Assembly (NCBI GenBank): GCA_964503615.1
Contig: CAZDBA010000053.1
Location: forward strand, 1-28,827
Direction: 5' to 3'
DNA length: 28,827 bases
Origin: CAZDBA01 sp964503615
GTDB taxonomy: Bacteria; Planctomycetota; Planctomycetia; Pirellulales; Pirellulaceae
Both the position numbers and the translations under genes were made by a program. Within the stretch, counting starts at the first letter, position 1. Every line of letters starts with the position of its first letter. Positions 14,631 through 22,835 of the stretch are shown in pieces. Below the pieces are notes generated by a model. That model did no database searches. It saw only the letters and a list, made by a program, of their open reading frames with translations, and was not told the DNA's origin.

Positions 14631-15785
14631 CTACTCTTCTTCGTCTTCGTCTTCTGCCTCTAACTCAACTTCATGACCTGCTTCGACCATGAGTTTCTCG
14701 ATCGCTTTATCGAGGTCTTTGCCTCGAACATCTTTGTAGCGAATGATGCCTTTTGCATCGATCAGATAGGTGGTTGGCCAACTGGAAACGTTCCATTTTA
14801 CGGCGATGGGCCCAAAGGTACCGTTTTCGCCGTTCCAGAAACTGCGCCAATTGATACTCAGTTCTTCAACCCCTTCACGTGCGGTTTCGATTTCTTCATC
14901 GCTATTAACTCCAATCAGAGCAAATGGTTTATCAGCCAGTTGCTTTACGAGCGACCGCTCGTGTGGGACCAAGGCCCGGCAAGGACCTCACCAATAACCC
15001 CAAAAGCTAATCAGCACAACCTTGCCCTTGTAGTCACTCAATTTAAATTCGACACCATCTAAATCAGATCCAACAATGTCGGGAACTGGTTTGCCAACTA
15101 CCAGTTGCCTGGCAGTTTCGATTCCCTCTAATCGATCACCTAAAGACACATCTGCCAAGTCGGTAAATTCAGCGTACTCTGTCTTGATTGTTTGAGTCAG
15201 CGATTCAATTTCGGTTTGTAGTGACTCTGCAGCCTCACCTTCTGCTGTTTCGGCTTTGGTTAACAGCAATTGTAGGAGCGAAAAGGACGTGATCGCTTGT
15301 ACTGATTTCACGTTTGAAGCTTCGATCACTCGGCGGAGGAGCGGTTCCGCTTTTTCCGGTTCCAGATTCCAGCCAATTCTTGGAGCAAATTTTCTCACCA
15401 TCTCTGATTCGATGTGGTGATCAATTAAAAGCTGGCTCATCAGTTCAGCATCTCTTCTCCCTCGACTCCCGTGCCACCACCAACTCAAAATTTCATCAGC
15501 TTCCTCCGCCGTTGCTTCAGCAACGAACTTGGACAACACGGTATGATAGATCTCAACTGTTGGTCTCGTTTTGGCCGCTTCCGCTTTGTCTTTGCTGGTT
15601 CGATACCGTTTGGTGAAAGCTTGCATTTCACTTCTGAAGTGGGCGCGGAACTCTTCGAAATTCTGCAAGTCCTCGACATCCAATCCGCTAACATCTCGGC
15701 TTGGAGGATCTTCTTGAGCCGTGGTATTGGCTACCAATAAGCAAGCAAGCAGTAACGCTTGAAAGTAGGGCAATAGTCGTTTCAT
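14631..15785 (-). CDS. TlpA-like thiol oxidoreductase, predicted selenoprotein (UGPC active site; in-frame TGA at 14988-14990)
   Basis: Read through one in-frame TGA, this is a 384-aa exported TlpA/AhpC-TSA-type thioredoxin-fold protein. The ATG at 15785 gives a signal peptide (MKRLLPYFQALLLACLLVAN to TTAQ). Residues 25-235 are mostly helical and of unknown role. The thioredoxin domain starts near 239 (GKPVPDIVGSDLDGVEFKLS) and continues as KGKVVLISFWGYW, TGA (residue 266), GPCRALVPHERSL. The cis-proline loop follows as SSWPTTYLID, then an acidic tail. TGA replaces exactly the first Cys of WCGPC; the resolving Cys269 is kept. No other stop interrupts the frame, and the five codons after TGA (GPCRA) precede any possible restart. 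TGA ends other genes here (22832, 26761), so general recoding is unlikely. Sec insertion is inferred. A nonsense mutation or base error (TGC/TGT to TGA) is the alternative. Confidence 0.82.
14947..14962 (-). promoter_or_regulatory. Candidate bacterial SECIS hairpin
   Basis: On the minus strand ACGAGC-GGTC-GCTCGT is a perfect 6-bp stem with a GGUC tetraloop. The loop lies 31 nt after the TGA, inside the reading frame. Published descriptions of bacterial SECIS elements place the loop roughly 16-37 nt after UGA with a G among its first two bases; the E. coli fdhF loop also contains GGUC. There is no bulged U on the 5' side as in fdhF. The hairpin overlaps codons for H-E-R-S-L-V, a stretch that protein selection may also fix, so chance is possible. 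Confidence 0.55.
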
Positions 15786-15803
15786 AAGATTTGTCTTTTC
15801 TAG

Positions 15804-15901
15804 ATCTAAGGGGTTTAGATAAAACGGTTCTGGAACATCCACTCGGCGGGGAATGTCGTTTCGCATTCCTTGTCAAAGGTGAGGGTTGTTGTCGCCGAGT
15901 G
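15804..15901 (-). promoter_or_regulatory. Structured 5' leader of the TlpA-like gene
   Basis: Three inverted repeats lie just upstream of the ATG at 15785. CACTCGGCG (15840-15848) pairs with CGCCGAGTG (15893-15901), a perfect 9-bp stem. It encloses GGAATG/CATTCC (15850-15869). A separate ATCTAA/TTAGAT stem (15804-15820) has an ACCCC loop on the transcript, about 19-35 nt before the start. No Shine-Dalgarno sequence is seen. The arrangement could be a regulatory leader, but it matches no riboswitch class I can name. Confidence 0.4.
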
Positions 15902-15913
15902 AACAAAAAGATC

Positions 15914-15935
15914 GAGCTGTTAAAGATTACAGCTC
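15914..15935 (-). terminator. Probable terminator between RND transporter and TlpA-like gene
   Basis: GAGCTGT and ACAGCTC form a perfect 7-bp stem with an 8-nt loop. On the minus strand it is followed by GATCTTTTTG, giving a short T-run. It sits about 130 nt past the transporter stop, separating that transcript from the TlpA-like gene. Confidence 0.45.
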
Positions 15936-16066
15936 AAAACTGTCATTAACACTCAATAGTTTACCATACAAAATTCGGCGGTCATGCGCCAAAATTTGAA
16001 GAACTGTTGACCTTAAGGCAAGCAAAGTGTGGTTCGTCATACCCAGATAGCAAGGAGGCAAGCTGA

Positions 16067-18397
16067 CTAATCCTTGTCCGTGTCGGTTGGCGTTTTTGAG
16101 TTTCCGGAAAACCGGGATAATATTGCCGGCAGGAAGACCAAGTCGCCAAAAAGAGCTGCAGCGACAGTGATCGCTCCCATGGAAGCAAAGATTCGGTGCT
16201 CACGTGTTTCACTCATTAAAACGGTCAGGAACCCAGACACTAGTACGACTGTCGTGACAACCAACGCGGTGCCCACTGCCGTAAACGCTTTTCGGATCGC
16301 GACTTCTTCGTCTTTCGTTTCGCGTTTCTCTTCCACATAACGAGTCAGAAAATGGATGGTGTCATCGACTGCGACACCCAAGCAGCAAGTAAATGCACAA
16401 ACGGTCACGATCTCCAACATCTGCCCGGTAAGTACGAGATAAGTCCCCGCAACGCAGAGCGGAAACAGGTTCGGAAGGATTGAGATGATGCCAATTCGAA
16501 TCGAGCGATAGACGATCGACAGGATTCCAAAGATGACCACGGCTGCCGTGCCGAGACTCGTTACAAGATCGATAACGATCTGGTAGATGTTGCGCCACTT
16601 CCAAATGGGCTCACCGCTCATTTGAAATTTGAACTCGGGATGATGTTCAATAATTTCTTCCATCCCATCGCTGACCCTTTGAAATACCGGACCGTATTTA
16701 GCGATGCCTAGATCTCTGACACGGAAGTCGACTTGGGCTTTTCGAAATTCGGGTTGGTAGTAGCTTCGTTTGAGTTCGGGTGGGAATAGGTCCAGCATCG
16801 AAGCTCTGTCTTCGACTTTTCCATCACCCGGCAGCGCATCCAACAAGTTGTAAACAGAAATCGGATGCCCAATCAATTCCTCCTTGGCCAACAACTGATC
16901 AATTTCTCCCAACACTTGTAAAAGCTCCGGCTGCCCTTCCCTTTCCCAAAAGATTTGAATGTGGACAGGAGAAAGCCCTCCCATGGCCGCGTCCAATTTG
17001 CGAAGTGCAACGGCGGGCTCACTACTGGGCGGCAGGATATCTGCGTACTTTTCGTCGGGCCCCAAAGTCAACGAGATCAAAAAGCAGGTGATCGAAACCA
17101 CAATGCCCGTGATGCTAACCCACTTTTTGTGCTTGAGAACAAAGTTGATGATGACACTGATTCGTCCGATGTTCTGATCGATGAAACCTTTTCCATGACC
17201 GATGTGAATTCGTCGTCCCAGCCAAGTCGAACAGGCCAGCGGGATCGTCAGCACAACGGAGATAAACGACAGCATGACGCCAATCACACAGCAGTAGCCG
17301 AACTCTCGAACCAGTTCGTTGTGAGCCAGTGCGAGCGAACCAAATCCGACTGCGGTTGTCAACGAAGTCAAAAAACAGGCCAGCCCTACGACACGGACCC
17401 CTTCTTTTGCGGCTGCGAACGGGCCTAACCCCTTGGCTCTCTCCCGGCGAATTTGAACCATCAAATGAACGCCATCCGTAAAGGCAACCAGGGCAATCAG
17501 TACGGGAAGCACAACGTCGTTGAACGGATTCAACTGGAATTCGAAGTAGCGAATGAATCCCAACGTCCAAAAAACGCCGAACACCGGTGCCAGAGCAACA
17601 ACAATAACTGCCGTGATTCCACGAAACAAAATCATGCTCAGGATCAAGATCATGCCGTAAGCAATCATTTGATATTTTAGCTGGTTCTCTTCATGCGACT
17701 TGATGACGGTCAGGTGAACGGGAACACTACCGGTCACCAAAAAATTCATTTCGACGTCCGGATGCTTGGCGGCCTCTTCTTCGGCAACTGCGCGCATCCC
17801 GGTAAGAAAGGGGTGGTCGTCCTCGATAAACAGGTAGTCGATACTAATCATCAAGATCAACGTTTTGCCGTCGGCCGAAAGCAGTTGTCCGTTGACCAGA
17901 GGATGGTTCTTCGCTTTGTCACGAGCATGTTCAAATCGAACTTGTGCAGCATGCGATTTGGGAAGCAGGGGTTCGTTAAGGCCAAACAGGTTGAGCGTGG
18001 GGATTTTGTCCATCCACAGGATGCTTGAGACATAATCGAGTGATTCAAGTCGATCGACCACACCGCGAATTGCTGCTGCGCCGTTGGGTGAAAAGAACGA
18101 ATCACTTTCAACAACCATCATGACGTCATAACCGCTCAGTTGGATCGACTGGACAATGGGTGGATCTTCGAAGTCGTCTTCTTCAGAGATCTCGTTGATG
18201 TGGTCGTTGAGGTTGACTTTGTTGGCTTTGTCTTCTTCGTTCTTCTCTTCTTCCACAAGGGATTTAAAAAACTCAACGACCGAGACAGGTGCGTAGTACC
18301 CTCCTGTGGCAATCACGCTGATGATGAGAATGATGATTGCGGCAAGCCAACGGCGCTCGATGATCCAGCCAGTTGATTTGCTAAATTTTGCAGACAA
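16067..18397 (-). CDS. MMPL/RND family transporter
   Basis: This 776-aa inner-membrane transporter of the RND superfamily, MMPL type, would move lipids or other hydrophobic molecules using the proton gradient. It has two similar halves. Transmembrane helix 1 is at residues 17-36, followed by an acidic stretch (48-79) and a periplasmic loop to about 240. Helices 2-6 span about 241-395. Helix 7 is near 426-446, then a second loop and helices 8-12. Charged in-membrane motifs are seen in both halves: AFTDGVHLM (305-313) and VAVDDTIHFL (675-684). The start is a TTG at 18397 with AGGA 9 nt upstream; no better start exists. It follows the redoxin-fusion gene by 59 nt and may share its transcript. 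The cargo is unknown; hopanoid-type and sterol-type relatives exist in the family. Confidence 0.9.
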   Translation of the reverse strand: MSAKFSKSTGWIIERRWLAAIIILIISVIATGGYYAPVSVVEFFKSLVEEEKNEEDKANKVNLNDHINEISEEDDFEDPPIVQSIQLSGYDVMMVVESDSFFSPNGAAAIRGVVDRLESLDYVSSILWMDKIPTLNLFGLNEPLLPKSHAAQVRFEHARDKAKNHPLVNGQLLSADGKTLILMISIDYLFIEDDHPFLTGMRAVAEEEAAKHPDVEMNFLVTGSVPVHLTVIKSHEENQLKYQMIAYGMILILSMILFRGITAVIVVALAPVFGVFWTLGFIRYFEFQLNPFNDVVLPVLIALVAFTDGVHLMVQIRRERAKGLGPFAAAKEGVRVVGLACFLTSLTTAVGFGSLALAHNELVREFGYCCVIGVMLSFISVVLTIPLACSTWLGRRIHIGHGKGFIDQNIGRISVIINFVLKHKKWVSITGIVVSITCFLISLTLGPDEKYADILPPSSEPAVALRKLDAAMGGLSPVHIQIFWEREGQPELLQVLGEIDQLLAKEELIGHPISVYNLLDALPGDGKVEDRASMLDLFPPELKRSYYQPEFRKAQVDFRVRDLGIAKYGPVFQRVSDGMEEIIEHHPEFKFQMSGEPIWKWRNIYQIVIDLVTSLGTAAVVIFGILSIVYRSIRIGIISILPNLFPLCVAGTYLVLTGQMLEIVTVCAFTCCLGVAVDDTIHFLTRYVEEKRETKDEEVAIRKAFTAVGTALVVTTVVLVSGFLTVLMSETREHRIFASMGAITVAAALFGDLVFLPAILSRFSGNSKTPTDTDKD

Positions 18398-18456
18398 TTC
18401 GCTAGTTCCTGTTGCGAAGCGTAGAAGTCTAAACGGAACGACCGACTCAATGAATG

Positions 18457-20424
18457 TTACTTGCGATTAAAACGTTGAATCGCCGCGTCGATGATATCTT
18501 GTTTGGAGATCGTTCCGTCGTGGTTGCTGTCGATCGACCATCTTCCAAAGATACGAGTTGAACGGGGAAGCTCGCTTTTCTCGATTGTCTGGTTTTCGTT
18601 CTCGTCAAAACGTTCGAAGAAGTCGTCAGCGAACTGATTGGCTTTTATTTCGATCGCTTCCAATCGTTCCTGTTCGGCTTGTTGCTCTTCGGCGGTCAAC
18701 TCTTTCGCCACTTGCCTGGCGTTTCGAGGTTGAGAAATTATCACAAATGCGACAGCCATCTCTTCCCAGGTTTGGTCACCCCAAGTTACCGTGTCTTTGG
18801 GATTGGGGTTGGCGGGATTGTCAGCCGAATTGTCAAAGCTGGCGGTAAAGCGAAGAGACTGGATCGAGTCCAGCGGAAGCGGCTCCTGCAATTGGTAGAT
18901 ATGTTGCCAGTTAAAATCGTAGTTCGGAACGTTCAACAGGATCTCCGGTCGGTCTCCTTGGTCTTCAAGTTCGGCCTCCAACTGAAACGACTTGCCGCGA
19001 TAATGCATGTGGGGCGAGATCCCCAGTAATTTGCCTTGGTTGGGCAACCATCCGAACTGCGCGCTAACCTTATGGTCCGAAGCCCCTGGAGGAATCACGA
19101 ACTCCTGATCGAGAGCGACCAAAGTAAAAACCTCGTGTTCAATCAGACTTTCATCGCCAAAGACCAATCCAATCTGAGTCGTATCAGATTTCTCTTTTCC
19201 CGTTGGCGTGTAGTGTTGCTGGAAAACAAGTTTTGATCCGGCCGGAATTTTTCGGCCCTGCTTTGGGTTGAAGGTTGGGGTGCCTTGGCCGGGCACATAG
19301 GCGGCCAGCCAGCCAATTCCGCGGAACTCGGCTCCGTCAGGAGGGCGAACGAATACGATGCTGTGATGAAGCACGCTTCGTTCGCCGGGAAGAATCTCAG
19401 CCGCGGTGACCCATTTGTCTTCTTTGAATCCCGGATCGACGACAAAGTACTGATATTCAACGGTCCCTTCCGCCGGAACGACAAAGGGTTGGTCACGCAT
19501 GGCGACCACAACATCGGGTTGCTTGGGAAGCCGCCATTTGGAGACCGCTGGAGTTTCGACTTTGGGAAGTTGACTTTTGTCACCCATCGGAGTTCCGGCC
19601 GCGACCCAGTCTCGGAGCATTTGCTTTTCGGCCACAGTCATTCGCCGTTCGTTGGTGAACTGGCCGTGCTTGGGATCTGCGTGCCAAGGCGGCATCCGTC
19701 CGTCATCGACGACCTCTTGGATCATATCGGCCCATCCAACGACTTCGTCATAGTCGATCAGCGACATGGGACCGATCTCTTCGGCCCGGTGGCATTCGGC
19801 ACAGTGGTTTATCAATAACCGGGAGACTTGATTGGAAAACGTGATGCTACTGTTCGGATCGGCTTCTTTTTTCACACGACCGATCAAACAGCCAAACGGT
19901 TCCGTTTTAGCGACGCTGATCGGTCGGTCGGCGAGCGCTTCGGTGATGGCAATTTTCAAGTCATCTCGAGTCGTCGCCGATTTGGCAAGTCCTGGTTGAT
20001 ATTGATCGTCGATCCGCCCTTGATAGATCACCTCTAGATTTTCGTCGACAAGGAAGACTTCCGGGGTCCGCCGCGCTTCGTAGCGATCGGCAATCAAGTT
20101 CTTTCGATCCTTAATGATCGGAAAGACGATTTCATGCCTGTTGCGATATTCGATCAGGTCCTCAACGGAGTCCTGTAGGTTGCTGCAAACACCCACGAAA
20201 TCAACATCCGAAAATTCGCTGCTCATCTCGTTCAATCGAGTCGCATAGAGTTTCGCAAGCGGACACTCCGTCCCCAAAAAACATACTACCGTCAATTTGC
20301 GTTCCGAGTTTCTCTCAAGTTGAACAGCCCGCCCATCGATATCGGGCAGGTCAAAAGCAAGGTCCTGAGAAAACCCTGATTGGCAGGTGGCAATCAAGAC
20401 AAGGACAGCAAGTAGTTTGTTCAT
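18457..20424 (-). CDS. Redoxin / cytochrome c / copper monooxygenase-like / EF-hand fusion
   Basis: This is a 655-aa exported multidomain protein. The ATG at 20424 is favoured over 20430 because GGAA lies 6 nt before it. Order: signal peptide 1-19; thioredoxin-fold redoxin about 21-165, with a single Cys (GTECPLAKLY, C54) and the cis-proline RTPEVFLVD; then a c-type haem site CAECH (208-212) with a possible axial Met in DGRMPPWHADP. Next is a domain like copper type II ascorbate-dependent monooxygenases, with LHHSIVF and SPHMHYRG as likely copper His clusters. Last come two EF-hand loops, DENENQTIEKSE and DSNHDGTISKQD. The architecture is common in planctomycetes and its reaction is not established. 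The redoxin lacks a CxxC, so a peroxiredoxin-like or vestigial role is possible. Confidence 0.9.
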   Translation of the reverse strand: MNKLLAVLVLIATCQSGFSQDLAFDLPDIDGRAVQLERNSERKLTVVCFLGTECPLAKLYATRLNEMSSEFSDVDFVGVCSNLQDSVEDLIEYRNRHEIVFPIIKDRKNLIADRYEARRTPEVFLVDENLEVIYQGRIDDQYQPGLAKSATTRDDLKIAITEALADRPISVAKTEPFGCLIGRVKKEADPNSSITFSNQVSRLLINHCAECHRAEEIGPMSLIDYDEVVGWADMIQEVVDDGRMPPWHADPKHGQFTNERRMTVAEKQMLRDWVAAGTPMGDKSQLPKVETPAVSKWRLPKQPDVVVAMRDQPFVVPAEGTVEYQYFVVDPGFKEDKWVTAAEILPGERSVLHHSIVFVRPPDGAEFRGIGWLAAYVPGQGTPTFNPKQGRKIPAGSKLVFQQHYTPTGKEKSDTTQIGLVFGDESLIEHEVFTLVALDQEFVIPPGASDHKVSAQFGWLPNQGKLLGISPHMHYRGKSFQLEAELEDQGDRPEILLNVPNYDFNWQHIYQLQEPLPLDSIQSLRFTASFDNSADNPANPNPKDTVTWGDQTWEEMAVAFVIISQPRNARQVAKELTAEEQQAEQERLEAIEIKANQFADDFFERFDENENQTIEKSELPRSTRIFGRWSIDSNHDGTISKQDIIDAAIQRFNRK

Positions 20425-20673
20425 AATCATTTCCAGCGGTGTTCCTTATTCCTACAGTACCGTGGAACGAAGTCCTCGGCAACTTCCGGCAGTTTGGGAA
20501 ACTCCGACTCGTAAACTGGATTTGGTTCTTTGTGTGAATCCTGACAGTTTTTAGTTTGCTTGCTGCGCACAGAGCCATCGACTCGCCCAACGTAGCATGG
20601 GCTCCCGGCCTCATGCCAAGATTTTTAGTCGCTCGGCATTTGTGTCCATCTCAGATGCTTATCATCGATGTAT

Positions 20674-21270
20674 CTACGAAAAGCCGAGGCCAATCAGGGA
20701 CGATACCACAAAGATAACTAAGCCAATCAAAAGCCCAACAACCAACGCGACTAAGAGGAAAAGCCCTGATACTCCAAGTGATCGCGAAAAAGATGTTGGT
20801 AGTCCAACCATGCATGCGATTGCCAGAATAAGGAAGCTACCCACGGATGCGCAAACCACCATCACGACTCTGAGGCCTACCTCATCTTGGCCTTGATATA
20901 TCACACCCAAAATAAAACCAAGAATGAATCCGAATATCATTTGGATAAAAACAGTAACCAAACAAATGAGAAACGCTTTTTCAAAATTGGGTTCGGGTAC
21001 TCCCAGATAGCGGGGCATGCTGCCATGAGATTTAGTCGAAGGAGCCATCGGAGGGGCGTAGGGGCTTGAAAAATCTGCGGCTTTTGGTGGTGGTTGGGTA
21101 ACTGCCTGAGGTTGGGTAACTGCCTGAGGTTGGGTAACTGCCTGAGGTTGATCGGGCGAGGTTTGCTTGCCAAACCACCTGTTAAACAGTGCACATGTAG
21201 CCCTCAAAATCACCGCACCAATTAGCGAACTGATCAAGATTTGAAACAACAGCACAGGAATCATCAACAT
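20674..21270 (-). CDS. Small membrane protein with proline/glutamine linker
   Basis: This 198-aa protein is not assigned to a known family. AGAAGG lies 5 nt before the ATG at 21270. It has an N-terminal hydrophobic helix (MIPVLLFQILISSLIGAVIL), then a hydrophilic linker containing three exact TQPQAV repeats and a P/S-rich stretch. Three hydrophobic segments follow (around 98-125, 131-157 and 165-195), rich in Gly, Ile and Val. Topology is therefore about four transmembrane helices with a repeat-bearing loop. It lies between the redoxin operon and the lipase pair on the same strand, with gaps over 100 nt, and is probably transcribed separately. Confidence 0.72.
   Translation of the reverse strand: MLMIPVLLFQILISSLIGAVILRATCALFNRWFGKQTSPDQPQAVTQPQAVTQPQAVTQPPPKAADFSSPYAPPMAPSTKSHGSMPRYLGVPEPNFEKAFLICLVTVFIQMIFGFILGFILGVIYQGQDEVGLRVVMVVCASVGSFLILAIACMVGLPTSFSRSLGVSGLFLLVALVVGLLIGLVIFVVSSLIGLGFS
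21094..21147 (-). repeat. Three perfect 18-bp tandem repeats inside a gene
   Basis: TTGGGTAACTGCCTGAGG occurs three times head to tail, coding TQPQAV three times in the linker of the membrane protein. Identity at the DNA level points to recent slippage, and the unit keeps the frame, so copy number may vary between strains. Confidence 0.92.
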
Positions 21271-21392
21271 GGCTGCCTTCTTTGTTCAAAAGGTTTAGAT
21301 TTCGACCAGATAACGATTAGTTTAATCGAAGCGAGTAGAATGTCCAACCTACTGAGAGAACGCGGTGCCAGTTCATAAGTTGCATGAGCTGA

Positions 21393-22835
21393 TCAGCGAA
21401 CCATTGGCGTCACTAACAGCTGATTCAAAACGTTGTCAACAAAAGTTCGATCGCGCGTTAGGCCCAAGTGGTCCGTCGAAAGAAAAGTCTCGTCCGTCCA
21501 CGGAATTATCCGAAACGGTTGGTGTAATTTATCGGTTTTTCTTTCTGCAATCGCGCTAGTGCGACTTACCGTTCCATCGCCCGCAGTTTTTATCTCTTGC
21601 GTGATTTTGGCTTTGCATCGATTCACAACAATTTGATGCAAAGTCTCCTTGGCGTCACCGGCGTACAGGTGCATCTCCAATCCAGCTGGCAACGGGGCGG
21701 AAACATCCAACGCCTGATGCAGCTGCTTTGCTCGTGCCAAACACTTCGCTTGGTGCTCCAACGCGATTTGCCGACGCTGCTGGACTGAGCAATTCGGCAT
21801 CAGCCTCGCCAGCGCGCGGTCTTGGCGTTTGTCTGCCAACCCCCATCCCAACTGCTGCCATGTTTCCGGCGAAAAAATATCGGGGTTGCTGCCATCTTCG
21901 TACACCATTGCCCTATCTTCGCTTCGTGGGAGGAGTTGGTAGACAGCCGGCATCGTCCCAACGACTGCCGCTGGAAATTTGGGCATTGGGGGAGCAAGCT
22001 GCAACCCTTCTTTCATTTCTTTGATCGCTTTTGTTGACCCCAGATTCGGCGTCCCCACAATAAACACTCGACCAACTCGCTGGGCTCCTGCCCAAGTTAA
22101 CACGGGGAGCGAACCGTCATCGGCAAGCGGTTGATTGCCATAGCGCAAATAATACCTTGCTACCATTCCGCCCATCGAGTGAGCCACGATGTCGAACTTG
22201 ATGTTCGGATTCTCAATCCCATATCGCTCGAGGTATTGCTGCCTCGTATAAGCATCCTTCTCTTCAATGTACTGGGCCAACAGCGCAGCCGATTCACTAA
22301 TGTCTCTTCGCCAGTCATAGGCAAACTGAAAACATGTAAAGTGATCATTTCCATAGTTGACTTCGTTTAGTCGTGAGTCTCCGCGAAAGTGTTGATCGCG
22401 ATATCCACCAACGCCAAGTGTCGCCAAAATCTGGGCATAGGTATTCACTCTGACTGGAATTCCTGCCACTCGAAACGTTATCTGGTCGAGCGGACCGTCA
22501 TGTTTTACTTGGTCGTGCAGTTGATGCAGCGGGACTCCTTGCTGCATCGGAAGAGCCAGTTCAGTAAGGCTGTGAGTCTTTAGCGGGCTCACTCCGGCCG
22601 GACCCATTTCGCCCCAAACGATTTCGTTCGTTTGTCCATCGATCAATCGAGAACCAAGGATCCCTGGGATTACGATCACGGGGTTCCGCTCGGTATCGGG
22701 TAACTGCGCTAGATCGTCGTAAATTTCACCTAGGTCTACTTGATGGCGTTTTTTGAGTGCCTTGCACCCCGTTAGCGTTGCAATGATGCAAAGCAACGCA
22801 ATCAATCGAAGGCTACTTTTAAACTGTCGTCTCAT
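21393..22835 (-). CDS. LCAT-like alpha/beta hydrolase lipoprotein
   Basis: This 480-aa probable lipoprotein has a lipobox LTGC with Cys24 after a hydrophobic signal segment. The alpha/beta hydrolase fold resembles the lecithin:cholesterol acyltransferase family, with oxyanion loop VIPGILGSRL (55-64), nucleophile Ser220 in VAHSMGGMVARYY (A-H-S-M-G instead of G-H-S-x-G), Asp420 in AGDGTVSRTS, and His456 in STDHLGL. FAYDWRRDI (171-179) is also typical. It likely acts on lipids or esters at the membrane; acyltransferase and lipase are both possible. Its ATG overlaps the stop of the upstream gene by four bases (ATGA) with AAGGA 8 nt before it, so the two are translationally coupled. Confidence 0.88.
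   Translation of the reverse strand: MRRQFKSSLRLIALLCIIATLTGCKALKKRHQVDLGEIYDDLAQLPDTERNPVIVIPGILGSRLIDGQTNEIVWGEMGPAGVSPLKTHSLTELALPMQQGVPLHQLHDQVKHDGPLDQITFRVAGIPVRVNTYAQILATLGVGGYRDQHFRGDSRLNEVNYGNDHFTCFQFAYDWRRDISESAALLAQYIEEKDAYTRQQYLERYGIENPNIKFDIVAHSMGGMVARYYLRYGNQPLADDGSLPVLTWAGAQRVGRVFIVGTPNLGSTKAIKEMKEGLQLAPPMPKFPAAVVGTMPAVYQLLPRSEDRAMVYEDGSNPDIFSPETWQQLGWGLADKRQDRALARLMPNCSVQQRRQIALEHQAKCLARAKQLHQALDVSAPLPAGLEMHLYAGDAKETLHQIVVNRCKAKITQEIKTAGDGTVSRTSAIAERKTDKLHQPFRIIPWTDETFLSTDHLGLTRDRTFVDNVLNQLLVTPMVR

Noticed and set aside
14631..14972. A separate 113-aa thioredoxin-like gene starting at a TTG, with an upstream gene ending at 14988
   Set aside because: Both parts are in the same frame and together make one complete TlpA-like fold. 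The TTG start would omit the resolving Cys (GPC) and the first strands, and no ribosome site precedes it.
20597..20896. 99-codon plus-strand frame rich in Thr, Lys and Pro
   Set aside because: It is the antisense shadow of the membrane protein at 20674-21270, which has a strong ribosome site and clear hydrophobic helices.
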